Shown here: one piece after another, positions 29,101 through 36,765 of the stretch
Numbering within the stretch: the first letter of the stretch is position 1
Layout of the letters: every line of letters begins with the position of its first letter
Assembly (NCBI RefSeq): GCF_001027285.1
Contig: NZ_CP011509.1
Span: forward strand, 5,030,501-5,094,500
Origin: Archangium gephyra
GTDB lineage: Bacteria > Myxococcota > Myxococcia > Myxococcales > Myxococcaceae
Direction of reading: 5' to 3'
DNA: 64,000 bases
Program-made: the position numbers and the translations under genes
The notes under the pieces: generated by a model
What the model was told of the DNA's origin: nothing
Databases searched by the model: none
Seen by the model: the letters and a program-made list of their open reading frames with translations, nothing else

Positions 29101-29118
29101 GTGACAATCTGGTGACGC
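29101..29118 (-). promoter_or_regulatory. Pho box upstream of pstC
   Basis: On the minus strand two heptamers, GCGTCAC (29118-29112) and TTGTCAC (29107-29101), lie exactly 11 bases apart start to start, the geometry of the PhoB Pho box. It sits in the pstS-pstC gap only 17 bases before ATG 29084, suggesting a second promoter inside the cluster. Confidence 0.75.
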
Positions 29119-29154
29119 GTCCGCGGCTTCATCCTGGGCAACGGCCCCGGGGGA

Positions 29155-29973
29155 CTACTTCACCGGGAAGTAGCCCACCTTGGTGACGATGGCCTGGCCC
29201 TCGGCGGACAGGGCGAAGTCGATGAAGGCCTTCACCTCGCCGGCCGGCGCGTTGCGCAGGTAGAAGTAGAGGTCTCGCGAGAGCGGGTACTTGCCGCTCT
29301 TGATGTTGGCCTCGCTGGGGTCGATCTCCTCGTTGCCCTTCTTGACCTTCAGCTCCTTGATGCCCTTGGCGTAGGCGGCGCCGCCGTAGCCGATGCCGTT
29401 CTTCTCCTTGGAGACGGCGTTCACCACCGCGGCGGTGCCGGGCAGCGTCTGGGCGGTGGCGGCGTAGTCCTCGCCGCCGAGCACGTGGTCCTTCACGAAC
29501 ACGTAGGTGCCCGAGGAGTTCTCACGCGAGTAGATGACGATGGGGGCGTCCTTGCCGCCCACTTCCTTCCAGTTGGTGATGTCGCCCAGGTAGATGCCCT
29601 GGAGCTGCTCCTGGGTGAGGGCGCTCACCGGGTTGGACTCGTTGACGTAGAAGGTGACCCCGTCCTTGGCCACGGAGATCTGCGTGGGGGCCGCCTTGGC
29701 GCCCTTCAGCTTCTCCTGCTCCTCCTTCTTCATGGGACGGCTGGACATGGCGATGTCCGTGGTGCCGTTGATGAGGGACGCCAGGCCGGTGCCCGAGCCG
29801 CCACCCGTCACCTGCAGGCGGCTGGTGGGGTTCTTCTTCATGAACTCCTCGGCCCAGCGCTGGCCGAGGATGACCATGGTGTCGGAGCCCTTGACGGTGA
29901 CGGTGCCCGCGCGCGCCGCGCCGGGAAGGGCCAGCAGCAGCACGGCGGCGATCGAAGCGATGAACGTCTTCAT
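29155..29973 (-). CDS. pstS: Periplasmic phosphate-binding protein PstS
   Basis: 272 residues with a Sec signal peptide (MKTFIASIAAVLLLALPGAARA, cleavage ARA-GT). The mature protein begins TVTVKGSDTMVILGQRWAEEF and contains the phosphate-contacting GGGSGTGLASLINGTTDIAMSSR-type loop (residues about 57-80) and YSRENSSGTYVF. GGGAG lies upstream of ATG 29973. It precedes pstC; the 70-base gap holds a Pho box for pstC. High-level phosphate capture in the periplasm is the expected role. Confidence 0.97.
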   Translation of the reverse strand: MKTFIASIAAVLLLALPGAARAGTVTVKGSDTMVILGQRWAEEFMKKNPTSRLQVTGGGSGTGLASLINGTTDIAMSSRPMKKEEQEKLKGAKAAPTQISVAKDGVTFYVNESNPVSALTQEQLQGIYLGDITNWKEVGGKDAPIVIYSRENSSGTYVFVKDHVLGGEDYAATAQTLPGTAAVVNAVSKEKNGIGYGGAAYAKGIKELKVKKGNEEIDPSEANIKSGKYPLSRDLYFYLRNAPAGEVKAFIDFALSAEGQAIVTKVGYFPVK

Positions 29974-29990
29974 GTGGATGTCTCCCGGGA

Positions 29991-30011
29991 TGTTCCACTC
30001 GGTGTGGAACA
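29991..30011. repeat. 8-bp perfect inverted repeat in the pstS leader
   Basis: TGTTCCAC (29991-29998) and GTGGAACA (30004-30011) flank five bases, 18 bases before the pstS start codon. It could be an operator or a hairpin in the pstS leader RNA. A single good heptamer, TTGTCAC on the minus strand (30067-30061), with a poor partner 11 bases away, lies further upstream. Confidence 0.6.
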
Positions 30012-30081
30012 ACGGTAGGCATCCTGTATGCGGCGTCTGTGGCTGTTTGACGGAAGGCGCGTGACAAATGAGCAACGACGC

Positions 30082-30771
30082 TCAGGCCATGCCCGGCTCG
30101 ACGATGCGGTAGCCCACGCCGCGCACCGTCTCCAGGTAGGCGCGGGCGGGGCCCAGCTTGTCGCGCAGGCGCATGACGTGCGTGTCGATGGTGCGCGTCT
30201 CCAGGTTGCTGGACAGGCCCCACACCTCTTCCAGCAACTGCTCGCGCGACTGCACGCGGCCCACGCGCGTCATGAGGTACTCGAGCAGGCGGAACTCGAG
30301 CGCGGTGAGCGTCACCTCCTTGCCGTCCACATGGAAGCGGTGGGCGGAGATGTCGAGCAGCAGGGGGCCGAGCTTCACGGGCGCGGACTCGTCCCGGGCG
30401 GGAGTGCTGCGGCGGAGGATGGCCTTGAGCCGCAGGACGAGCTCGCGGACGCTGAAGGGCTTGGTGACGTAGTCGTCGGCGCCCACCTCGAAGCCGCGGA
30501 CGCGGTCGGCCTCCTCGCCCTTGGCGGTGAGCATGACGATGAGCACGTCACGCGTGTGGGCGGCGGCGCGCAGCTGGCGGCAGACCTCCACGCCGGAGAT
30601 GTCCGGCAACATCAAATCCAGGAGGACGACGTCCGTGCGCTGCTCCTGGGCGGCGGACAACGCCGACTCGCCCGTGGGAGCCACGCGGGTGGAGAACCCG
30701 GCGGCGCGGAGATTGAAATCAATGAGCTCGGCGAGATCGCGCTCGTCATCGACGATGAGGACGTGGGGCAT
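30082..30771 (-). CDS. phoB: PhoB-type phosphate response regulator (copy next to pstS)
   Basis: 229-residue OmpR/PhoB-family regulator. Receiver: IVDDERDL acidic pocket, Asp52 in VVLLDLMLPDISG, and the Lys of YVTKPFSVREL. Winged-helix DNA-binding domain: LTALEFRLLEYLMTRVGRVQSREQLL, recognition helix TIDTHVMRLRDKLG and VRGVGYRI. It starts at ATG 30771, 38 bases after a three-heptamer Pho box, so it is probably autoregulated. A second PhoB-like regulator sits at 33734-34420 beside phoR; which of the two partners PhoR cannot be told from sequence. Confidence 0.94.
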   Translation of the reverse strand: MPHVLIVDDERDLAELIDFNLRAAGFSTRVAPTGESALSAAQEQRTDVVLLDLMLPDISGVEVCRQLRAAAHTRDVLIVMLTAKGEEADRVRGFEVGADDYVTKPFSVRELVLRLKAILRRSTPARDESAPVKLGPLLLDISAHRFHVDGKEVTLTALEFRLLEYLMTRVGRVQSREQLLEEVWGLSSNLETRTIDTHVMRLRDKLGPARAYLETVRGVGYRIVEPGMA

Positions 30772-30809
30772 GGCGGCGGCGCACTCTGGGCCTCGGCGTT
30801 TGCACCGGG

Positions 30810-30838
30810 GTGACGTGCTTGCGACAACTCTGTAACAT
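30810..30838 (-). promoter_or_regulatory. Three-heptamer Pho box upstream of phoB (30082-30771)
   Basis: On the minus strand ATGTTAC, TTGTCGC and ACGTCAC follow each other at exactly 11-base intervals, separated by AGAG and AAGC. The layout matches the box upstream of the other phoB, including the AGAG first spacer. Confidence 0.75.
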
Positions 30839-30841
30839 CTG

Positions 30842-31342
30842 CTACCGAGCTTGAGAATCGTTGTAACGCACAAGCGTCCGGCCCGGCGCCGCGAGCCACA
30901 CGGGGGAGAAGTGTTTCCCCTCGGGATGGAGCGCGAGCGCGGCGCCCTTGCGTAATTTTCCAGGCAACTCGTCCAGGTCCAGCGCGAGCGCGCCGGCGCG
31001 GGTGAGCGAGGGGTTGTGTCCCACCAGCATCCACCCCGCGCCCAGCTCGCGCGCCAGGTGGAGGATGCGCTTGGGGGCACTGTGGCGGGGAAGCAGCGCG
31101 GGGTGCACCTCCACGCGGCCCAGCCCGAAGGCCTCGGCGAGGAGCTCCGCGGTCTGCACCGCGCGCACCAGGGGGCTGGTGACGATGCCCGCCATGGGCG
31201 TGAGGCGCGCCAGCTTGCGCGCGTGGTTGCGGAAGGCGGCACGTCCCTCCACGGTGAGGGCGCGGGCCTCGTCACCCAGCGGGTGGACGTCCTCGGCCAC
31301 CGCATGGCGGACGAGCAGCAGGGGCATCTGGTGAGGGGACAT
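30842..31342 (-). CDS. sixA: SixA-like phosphohistidine phosphatase
   Basis: 166-residue histidine phosphatase family protein of the short SixA type. The catalytic RHG-type motif is LLLVRHAVAED (Arg12, His13), the second Arg lies in SPLVRAVQTAE and the second His in VGHNPSL. SixA proteins remove phosphate from phosphohistidine in signalling proteins. It sits between phoB and a metallophosphoesterase inside the phosphate cluster, so an effect on PhoR or other histidine-phosphorylated partners is possible but inferred. Confidence 0.9.
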   Translation of the reverse strand: MSPHQMPLLLVRHAVAEDVHPLGDEARALTVEGRAAFRNHARKLARLTPMAGIVTSPLVRAVQTAELLAEAFGLGRVEVHPALLPRHSAPKRILHLARELGAGWMLVGHNPSLTRAGALALDLDELPGKLRKGAALALHPEGKHFSPVWLAAPGRTLVRYNDSQAR

Positions 31343-31396
31343 GGCGGGCCGCGTGCCTAGGCCGCGGCGGCCAGCGAGGCAAGCAACGTTCCCGCG

Positions 31397-32350
31397 TCAG
31401 CCGTCCAGATCCAGCACGCTGGAGATCTGCGTCGGCTCTTCCTCGACGGGCGCGGCGTGGTGGCGCTCCTCGTCGCCCGAGGCCTGCTTGAGCAGCATGG
31501 GCGGGGCCACCACCGGCAGCTCCAGCGGCGTGGGCGTGTGAGGGATGTTGGCCCCTGGAGGCGGGCGCAGCACCGGGCCCGGCGGAGGCAGTCCCGAGTG
31601 GCGGCGCGCGGCCTCCATCAGCGCCTTGTGGTGGCGGTAGCGCGCCTCGACGAGCTTGTGGATGAGCAGCGGGCCGCCCGGCACTCGGCGCGCGGTGAGG
31701 GCCTGCGTGGCCTTGCGCACCGGGTAGCGCACGCGGCGGATCTGCACGCGCCAGCCCTTGGGCGTGAAGGTGAAGACGCCGTAGGCGGGGCGGAGATCTC
31801 CGTCCCGCGGGATGCCGGCGCTGGCCACGTCGGCGATCAGCAGCCGGCCCACGCGGCGCCGGTAGGGGAAGTGCAGGTGGCCGAAGGCGCACGCCGCCGC
31901 GTCCAGGTTCTGGAAGTAGCGCCGGATGGTGGCCTCGTCCAGCGTGGGGTCCAGCGAGTCCTCGAGGTTGCGCGGGTTGGCGTGGCAGACGAAGAGATCC
32001 TGCCCCTTGCGCGGCGAGTAACGCTGGGAGAAGGGCAGGGCGCCCAGCTTCTTGAGCCAGGGCTCACCGAGCTGATCCCTCGTCCACTGCAACAGCTCCG
32101 TCTTCCAGTGGTCGCGCTCGCGGTAGGCCCCGCCCAGGTAGTGGCCGGCGAGGTAGCAGTCGGTGTTGCCCATGAGGACCGCATCACAGCGATCGAAGAG
32201 CAGCTCCACCGTCTCGCGCGGGTGTGCGCCCCGCAGGGCCAGGTCTCCGGCGGCCACGATGTAGTCGGGCGCGACGCGGGCGATGTCCTCGAGGACGGCC
32301 TCGCAGGCGGGGAGGTTCCCGTGAATGTCGGCGAGGATGGCGACCCGCAT
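31397..32350 (-). CDS. Metallophosphoesterase (YfcE/ApaH-like), C-terminal proline-rich tail
   Basis: 317 residues. The calcineurin-like motifs are ILADIHGNLPA (D-x-H), VAAGDLALRG, LMGNTDCY (GNxD/H), FVCHANPRN and FGHLHFPYRR (GHxH). About 230 residues form the enzyme and its extension; the last 90 or so are proline-rich and acidic (GLPPPGPVLRPPPGANIP, EEEPTQISSVLDLDG) with no recognised fold. ATG 32350 lies 12 bases after phoR. The substrate is unknown; its place in the Pho operon suggests phosphate-stress-linked hydrolysis. Confidence 0.88.
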   Translation of the reverse strand: MRVAILADIHGNLPACEAVLEDIARVAPDYIVAAGDLALRGAHPRETVELLFDRCDAVLMGNTDCYLAGHYLGGAYRERDHWKTELLQWTRDQLGEPWLKKLGALPFSQRYSPRKGQDLFVCHANPRNLEDSLDPTLDEATIRRYFQNLDAAACAFGHLHFPYRRRVGRLLIADVASAGIPRDGDLRPAYGVFTFTPKGWRVQIRRVRYPVRKATQALTARRVPGGPLLIHKLVEARYRHHKALMEAARRHSGLPPPGPVLRPPPGANIPHTPTPLELPVVAPPMLLKQASGDEERHHAAPVEEEPTQISSVLDLDG

Positions 32351-32362
32351 GTCCGCCCCATC

Positions 32363-33727
32363 CTAACCCGTCGCGGACGCCGTGGGCACCGCCGCTGGAA
32401 GGAAAATCGTGAAGGTGGAGCCCTCGTTTGGTTGGCTCTCGACCCGGACCTCGCCCCCCATGGCGCTCATCAGGTGCTTGACGATGGACAGGCCCAGGCC
32501 CGTGCCCCCCATGTCCCGGCTCCGCCCTTTGTCCACCCGGTAGAAGCGCTCGAAGATGCGGGCCAGGTGCCTGGGCTCGATGCCCACCCCCGTGTCCCGG
32601 ACGTGCACCACGCACCGTCCCTCCTCTAGAGCGCCCGTCACCACCACCCGGCCCCCCTCGGGCGTGTACTTCACCGCGTTGTCGAGCAGGTTGAGGAGCA
32701 CCTGCTCCAGCCCTCGCTCGTCTCCCCGGCCCACCAGCCCCGGGGGGACGTTCAGCTCGACCGTAATCTTCTTGCCCTGGGCCTTGTGCCGCACCACCTC
32801 GGCGGCCCGGGAGGCGGCCACCGCCAGGGGCACGTCCGTCACCTGCAACTTCACTTCCCGTGACTCCAACCGGGACAGTTCGAGCAGATCCTCCACCAGC
32901 TCCGAGAGGCGCTCGGACTGGCGGTGGATGATGTCCACCATCTTGGGGGCCATGACGGCGTCCTGGAGGGCGCCGCCCTGGAGCGTCTCGGCGTAGCCGC
33001 GGATGGCGGTGATGGGGGTGCGCAGCTCGTGGGAGACGTTGGCGACGAAGTCCTTGCGCACCTTCTCCAGACGGCGCAGTTCGGTGACGTCGTGGAAGAC
33101 GGCGGCGCTGCCGGGCAGGTCCTTCCCCAGGGGGGTCACCCGGATGGCGAGCATGCGGGGGAACAGGCCCTCCAGTGGCAGCTCGAGGCGGGTGGAGGCG
33201 CCCTCGCGGCAGGCGCGGATGACGGCCTCGTTGAGGGCGTCGTTGCGCAGGAGCGCCAGGGGGCGCTGGCCGCTGATGTTCCCCGGGGTCTGCAGCATGT
33301 CGCGCAGCGCGTCGTTGTGGCGCACCACCGTGCCCTCGGCGTCCGTCACCCAGATGCCCTCGGCCATGCCGTCCAGCACGGCGGTGAGGGTGCGCGACTC
33401 CTGGTTGAGGCCGGCGTTGCGCGCGGACAGCTGCTGGTGGAGCGAGTCGATGGCGCCCTGGAGGTTGGCCACCTCCTCGAGCCGATCCCTCTCGTCCTCG
33501 CGGCTGCCGGTGGTGGGGGAGCCCTCGGCTCGGATGCGGACCTGGCGGGCGAGCGAGAGGAGCTGCCGCTTGAGCGCGTCCCGGGCCGCCACCAGCGTCA
33601 GCAGCGAGCCGGTGAGCGTGGCCAGCGACACGAAGAGCGCGTCCAGCCTCCAGCCCAGCAGCAGGAAGAGGACGAGCGCCGCGAGCGCGGGGGCGAGCAG
33701 GGGAAGGAGGAAGAGGCGCAGGGGCAT
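32363..33727 (-). CDS. phoR: Phosphate sensor histidine kinase PhoR
   Basis: 454 residues. Two N-terminal membrane helices (residues about 3-25 and 30-48) without a real periplasmic domain, as in PhoR. A PAS domain follows (AVLDGMAEGIWVTDAEGTVV to VFHDVTE), then HisKA with phospho-acceptor His233 in NVSHELRTPITAIRGY, and a catalytic domain with NLLDNAVKYT, DTGVGIEP and GGTGLGLSIVKH. It starts six bases after the phoB2 stop, so the two form the phoB-phoR pair. Confidence 0.94.
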   Translation of the reverse strand: MPLRLFLLPLLAPALAALVLFLLLGWRLDALFVSLATLTGSLLTLVAARDALKRQLLSLARQVRIRAEGSPTTGSREDERDRLEEVANLQGAIDSLHQQLSARNAGLNQESRTLTAVLDGMAEGIWVTDAEGTVVRHNDALRDMLQTPGNISGQRPLALLRNDALNEAVIRACREGASTRLELPLEGLFPRMLAIRVTPLGKDLPGSAAVFHDVTELRRLEKVRKDFVANVSHELRTPITAIRGYAETLQGGALQDAVMAPKMVDIIHRQSERLSELVEDLLELSRLESREVKLQVTDVPLAVAASRAAEVVRHKAQGKKITVELNVPPGLVGRGDERGLEQVLLNLLDNAVKYTPEGGRVVVTGALEEGRCVVHVRDTGVGIEPRHLARIFERFYRVDKGRSRDMGGTGLGLSIVKHLMSAMGGEVRVESQPNEGSTFTIFLPAAVPTASATG

Positions 33728-33733
33728 GGGCGT

Positions 33734-34420
33734 CTAGCGCGGCGGAGGGCTGAGCTTGTAGCCCACGCCGCGCACCGTCTCGATGATGTCGCCCGCGGGG
33801 CCGAGCTTCTCGCGCAGGCGTTTGATGTGCGTGTCCACCGTGCGGGTGTGGATCTCCGCCTGGATGCCCCACACGTCGGAGAGGAGCACCTCGCGCGTCT
33901 GCACGCGATCGGCGCGCTCCAGCAGCGTGCGCAGCAGGCGGAACTCCAGCGCGGTGAGGACCACCTCCTGGCCCTTCACGCGCACCTGGTGGCGCGAGGT
34001 GTCCAGCTGGATGTCCCCGGAGGACAGCTGGGCGTCCGGGCCCTCGTCCACGTCCGCGCGCCGCAGCACCGCCCTCACGCGCAGCAGCAGCTCGCGCACC
34101 GAGAAGGGCTTCACCACGTAGTCATCCGCGCCCAGCTCCAGGCCCTGGACGCGATCGGACTCCTGGCCCTTGGCGCTGACGATGATGACGGGCACCTTGC
34201 GCAGCTCGGTGTCGCTCTTGAGCATGCGCAGCACCTCGCTGCCCGCGAGGTCCGGCAGCATCAAGTCCAACAACACGAGGTCCGGCACGTTGGCGCGCGC
34301 CCGGGCCAGGCCGCTCGCACCCGTCCCCGCCACCTCCGCCTCGAACCCCGCCGCCCGCAGGTTGTACTCCACCAGTCCGGACAGGTCCTGCTCGTCTTCG
34401 ATGATCAGGATGCGCGCCAT
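33734..34420 (-). CDS. phoB: PhoB-type phosphate response regulator (copy next to phoR)
   Basis: 228 residues, OmpR/PhoB type. Receiver: IIEDEQDL, Asp52 in VLLDLMLPDLAG, Lys in YVVKPFSVREL. Winged helix: LTALEFRLLRTLLERADRVQTREVLL, recognition helix TVDTHIKRLREKLG, VRGVGYKL. ATG 34420 has an excellent ribosome binding site (GGAGGGACG). First gene of the phosphate cluster, under a three-heptamer Pho box at 34481-34509. It and the regulator at 30082-30771 are clearly paralogous across both domains. Confidence 0.95.
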   Translation of the reverse strand: MARILIIEDEQDLSGLVEYNLRAAGFEAEVAGTGASGLARARANVPDLVLLDLMLPDLAGSEVLRMLKSDTELRKVPVIIVSAKGQESDRVQGLELGADDYVVKPFSVRELLLRVRAVLRRADVDEGPDAQLSSGDIQLDTSRHQVRVKGQEVVLTALEFRLLRTLLERADRVQTREVLLSDVWGIQAEIHTRTVDTHIKRLREKLGPAGDIIETVRGVGYKLSPPPR

Positions 34421-34480
34421 CGTCCCTCCAGCCCCCCGGTTGAACAACCCGTGGCCTACCAGATTGGGGGTGGCGGTTGA

Positions 34481-34509
34481 ATGACGAGCAGGTGACGCCT
34501 CTGTGACAG
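34481..34509 (-). promoter_or_regulatory. Three-heptamer Pho box upstream of phoB-phoR
   Basis: On the minus strand CTGTCAC, GCGTCAC and TCGTCAT occur at exact 11-base intervals (spacers AGAG, CTGC). The first 18 bases fit the enterobacterial Pho box consensus well. It ends 60 bases before ATG 34420. Confidence 0.82.
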
Positions 34510-34547
34510 GGCTCGTCCGCCCGCCCGCTGCCGTTCGGAGGGCGAGC

Positions 34548-35048
34548 TCAGGGGGCGAAGGTGGGATCGCACTCCACGGGTGTCAGGGTGATGGCGGCGG
34601 CGATGAGCGGCTCGTTGCGGGCGGCGCTCACGGACTCCAGGTAGTTGCAGGAGCTGCCCAGGAAGCGCGGCGGAGTGGAGCGCGAGAGCGCCTCGATGAC
34701 GACGACGTAGTCGCGGCCCACGGGGATGTCCACGGCCAGCTCCTGGGCCCCGCTCTGCAGCCCCGCGGTGAAGCGCAGGGCGCGCGCCTTCGTGCCGTCC
34801 GGCCCCTGGAGGACGAGCGCCTCCTCGGGTTCCACCTGCTGGTGGAGGCAGGAGCGTTGGAGGTCTCCACACCGGCGTGACTTGCCCTCGGGCAGCACCA
34901 CCACCTGGAAGGCGCCCAGCTCGTCGGCGACGGCGCGCGAGATGCTCAGCTCCAGGGCGAGGCTGTTGCCGGACGAGGGAGGCTCCGCCCCACAGCCAGC
35001 GGCGAGGAGGGGGCCCAGCAGGAGGAGAAGGGAGGGACGCGGGCTCAT
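34548..35048 (-). CDS. Lipoprotein of unknown function
   Basis: 166 residues. Lipoprotein signal MSPRPSLLLLLGPLLAAGC with the acylated Cys at 19. The mature part is a single beta-rich domain with four further cysteines (RRCGDLQRSCLHQ, SSCNYLES, VECDPTF) that may pair as disulfides. No family recognised. The ATG overlaps the stop of the TPR protein gene by four bases (ATGA), so the two proteins are made together and probably act together in the envelope. Confidence 0.75.
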   Translation of the reverse strand: MSPRPSLLLLLGPLLAAGCGAEPPSSGNSLALELSISRAVADELGAFQVVVLPEGKSRRCGDLQRSCLHQQVEPEEALVLQGPDGTKARALRFTAGLQSGAQELAVDIPVGRDYVVVIEALSRSTPPRFLGSSCNYLESVSAARNEPLIAAAITLTPVECDPTFAP

Positions 35049-35947
35049 GGATTGACCCGGATGGTGATGGGGACGCGGCCGCGCTCCTCGGAGGTGGCGT
35101 AGACGACGGCGCCGGCGGTGCCCGCCACGGCCACCGCGCCCACCGCCACCCAGAGCCACGGACTCTTGTACCAGGGGCGCTCGCCGGGCGTGGCCACCGT
35201 GCCGGGCTCGGGCGCTATCTGGAAGACGAGCGGGTTGAAGGCATCGCCCCGGCCCGCCAGCCGCCGCTGCGCCGCGTCCGCCACCTCGAAGTAGTACTCC
35301 ACCTCGTAGGCCGAGGCCGTGGCCGGCAGCTCGTAGGCGGGGATGGTGGCGGTGAAGCGCTCCTTGTTGGCGCGGTCGCGCGCGAAGTCCACCGAGCTGT
35401 AGGCCTGGGCGCCCGCGCGCCGGTAGAAGAGCCGCGCCCGGGCCCCGAGCGCCATGTCCCGGATGAGGGCCTCGGCCACCACCGGCGTGCCGCCCCCGGC
35501 ATCCGGGATGGGGTCCACCTGGAGGGTGACGGGCCGGACGCGCCGGTTCTTGATGTCCTCCTTGATGCGCGCGTAGAGCGTGCGGATCTTCGGCGGCGTG
35601 GTGCGCGGCAGCTCGTAGTCCGGCCGCGCCTGGAGGAGCATCTCGTAGGCCTCGCGCGCCCGCGCCTCGTCCCCCAGGTACAGCGAGGTGAGCCCGAGCA
35701 GGCGGTAGAGCTCCACGAGCTGATCATCCGTGACGTCGGGGGCGTCGAGGCCGGCCTCCAGCGTCTTCACCGCCTCCTCGAACTCGCCGTCGCTGATCTG
35801 CGCCTGGGCGCGGGCGATCTCCGGCCGGGCCGGTGCCGCCTGGAAGAGGAGGGGAGGAGGGAAAAGAGGCCGGGCGAGCGAGGCGCCGGGGGACAGCAGG
35901 CTCGCCACCACGATGCTGGCCACCACGCGATTCCGCCGGTCGTACAT
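35045..35947 (-). CDS. Exported TPR-containing protein with C-terminal membrane helix
   Basis: 300 residues. An N-terminal signal (VVASIVVASLLSPGASLARP) precedes two or three TPR-like helix pairs (AQAQISDGEFEEAVKTLEAG, LVELYRLLGLTSLYLGDEARA), then a beta-rich domain and a C-terminal helix (WLWVAVGAVAVAGTAGAVVYA). Such layouts are common in myxobacterial envelope proteins, but I know no specific function. ATG 35947 is used; a GTG at 35953 is two codons upstream. Overlaps the lipoprotein gene by four bases. Confidence 0.75.
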   Translation of the reverse strand: MYDRRNRVVASIVVASLLSPGASLARPLFPPPLLFQAAPARPEIARAQAQISDGEFEEAVKTLEAGLDAPDVTDDQLVELYRLLGLTSLYLGDEARAREAYEMLLQARPDYELPRTTPPKIRTLYARIKEDIKNRRVRPVTLQVDPIPDAGGGTPVVAEALIRDMALGARARLFYRRAGAQAYSSVDFARDRANKERFTATIPAYELPATASAYEVEYYFEVADAAQRRLAGRGDAFNPLVFQIAPEPGTVATPGERPWYKSPWLWVAVGAVAVAGTAGAVVYATSEERGRVPITIRVNP

Positions 35948-36104
35948 TGGCACCTACCCTAGCAAACGGCCAGACAGCCCTCTAGCGCGAGGACACTCCC
36001 GCAACGGTGAAGGACCCGTGACATCTATAGAGGTTCGGGCGCGTTGACTGCGGGGGGGACCCTCACCATGATGCGTGCCCCTTTTTGGATAGGAACTCGA
36101 GTAG

Positions 36105-36680
36105 ATGCTCGTAAAGATTGAAGAAATTCGCGACACAGGCCTCCAGGTGAAGAAGGAGATGAGCCTGGAAGCGCTCGGAGCCGCGCTCGAGGGGTCCGGC
36201 TTCCGGCCGCTCGAGCCCCTGGTGGTCTCGGCGAGCCTGCGCAAGCTGAGCGGGGGCGTGCTGCTCGAGGGCAAGTTCACCTCGCGCGTGGTGGCCGAGT
36301 GCAAGCGCTGCCTCACCGAGTCGAAGCTGGAGCTGCCGGTGTCCTTCGCCATCAACCTCATTCCCGAGTCGCTCGCCCGCGGCGAGGGCATGCTGGACAA
36401 GGACGAGGAGGCCGACGACAAGGGCCATGGTGAGAGCGGCGGCTCGTTCGCGTTGGATGACGCGGACGAGGAGCTGTTCGACGGGAAGGTGATCAACCTG
36501 GAGCCGATCGTCCGCGAGCAGGTGCTGCTGGCGCTGCCGATGAGCGCCGTGTGCCGCGAGGATTGCAGCGGGCTGTGCGTGAAGTGCGGCCAGAACCTCA
36601 ACGACAAGCAGTGCGGCTGCGACACGACGTTCGTGGACCCGCGGCTGGCGGCGCTCAAGAACATCAAGCTCCAGGGCTAG
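36105..36680 (+). CDS. DUF177 (YceD-like) protein with zinc-ribbon cysteines
   Basis: 191 residues. YceD/DUF177 proteins, in plants and bacteria, are linked to 23S rRNA accumulation and often precede rpmF. Hallmarks: ECKRCLTES in the first half and the C-terminal cysteine cluster CREDCSGLCVKCGQNL followed by QCGCDTTFVDPRLAAL. The middle is acidic (DKDEEADDKG). Unlike many genomes, rpmF does not follow: a strong terminator does, and then an unrelated gene. Confidence 0.92.
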   Translation: MLVKIEEIRDTGLQVKKEMSLEALGAALEGSGFRPLEPLVVSASLRKLSGGVLLEGKFTSRVVAECKRCLTESKLELPVSFAINLIPESLARGEGMLDKDEEADDKGHGESGGSFALDDADEELFDGKVINLEPIVREQVLLALPMSAVCREDCSGLCVKCGQNLNDKQCGCDTTFVDPRLAALKNIKLQG

Positions 36681-36706
36681 TCCGTGCCCCGGGCACGGGA
36701 AGGACG

Positions 36707-36745
36707 AAGGCCGCCACCTCGCACCGGGGGGCGGCCTTTTGTTTT
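36707..36745 (+). terminator. Rho-independent terminator after the DUF177 gene
   Basis: Perfect 9-bp stem AAGGCCGCC (36707-36715) / GGCGGCCTT (36730-36738) with a 14-base loop, followed by TTGTTTT. It lies 26 bases after the stop codon. Confidence 0.9.
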
Positions 36746-36765
36746 CATGCTAGCGTCCTGGTCTC

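Noticed and set aside
30047-30078. Pho box directly upstream of pstS
   Set aside because: Only one good heptamer (TTGTCAC on the minus strand). The nearest similar units are 14 bases away or poor matches, so I did not call it as a box.
36105-36680. Possible fl(rpmF) partner expected after the DUF177 gene
   Set aside because: No ribosomal protein L32 frame was found between 36680 and 36766; a terminator occupies the gap.
36682-36699. GTGCCCCGGGCAC palindrome after the DUF177 stop
   Set aside because: No T-run follows it; the real terminator is the stem at 36707-36738.
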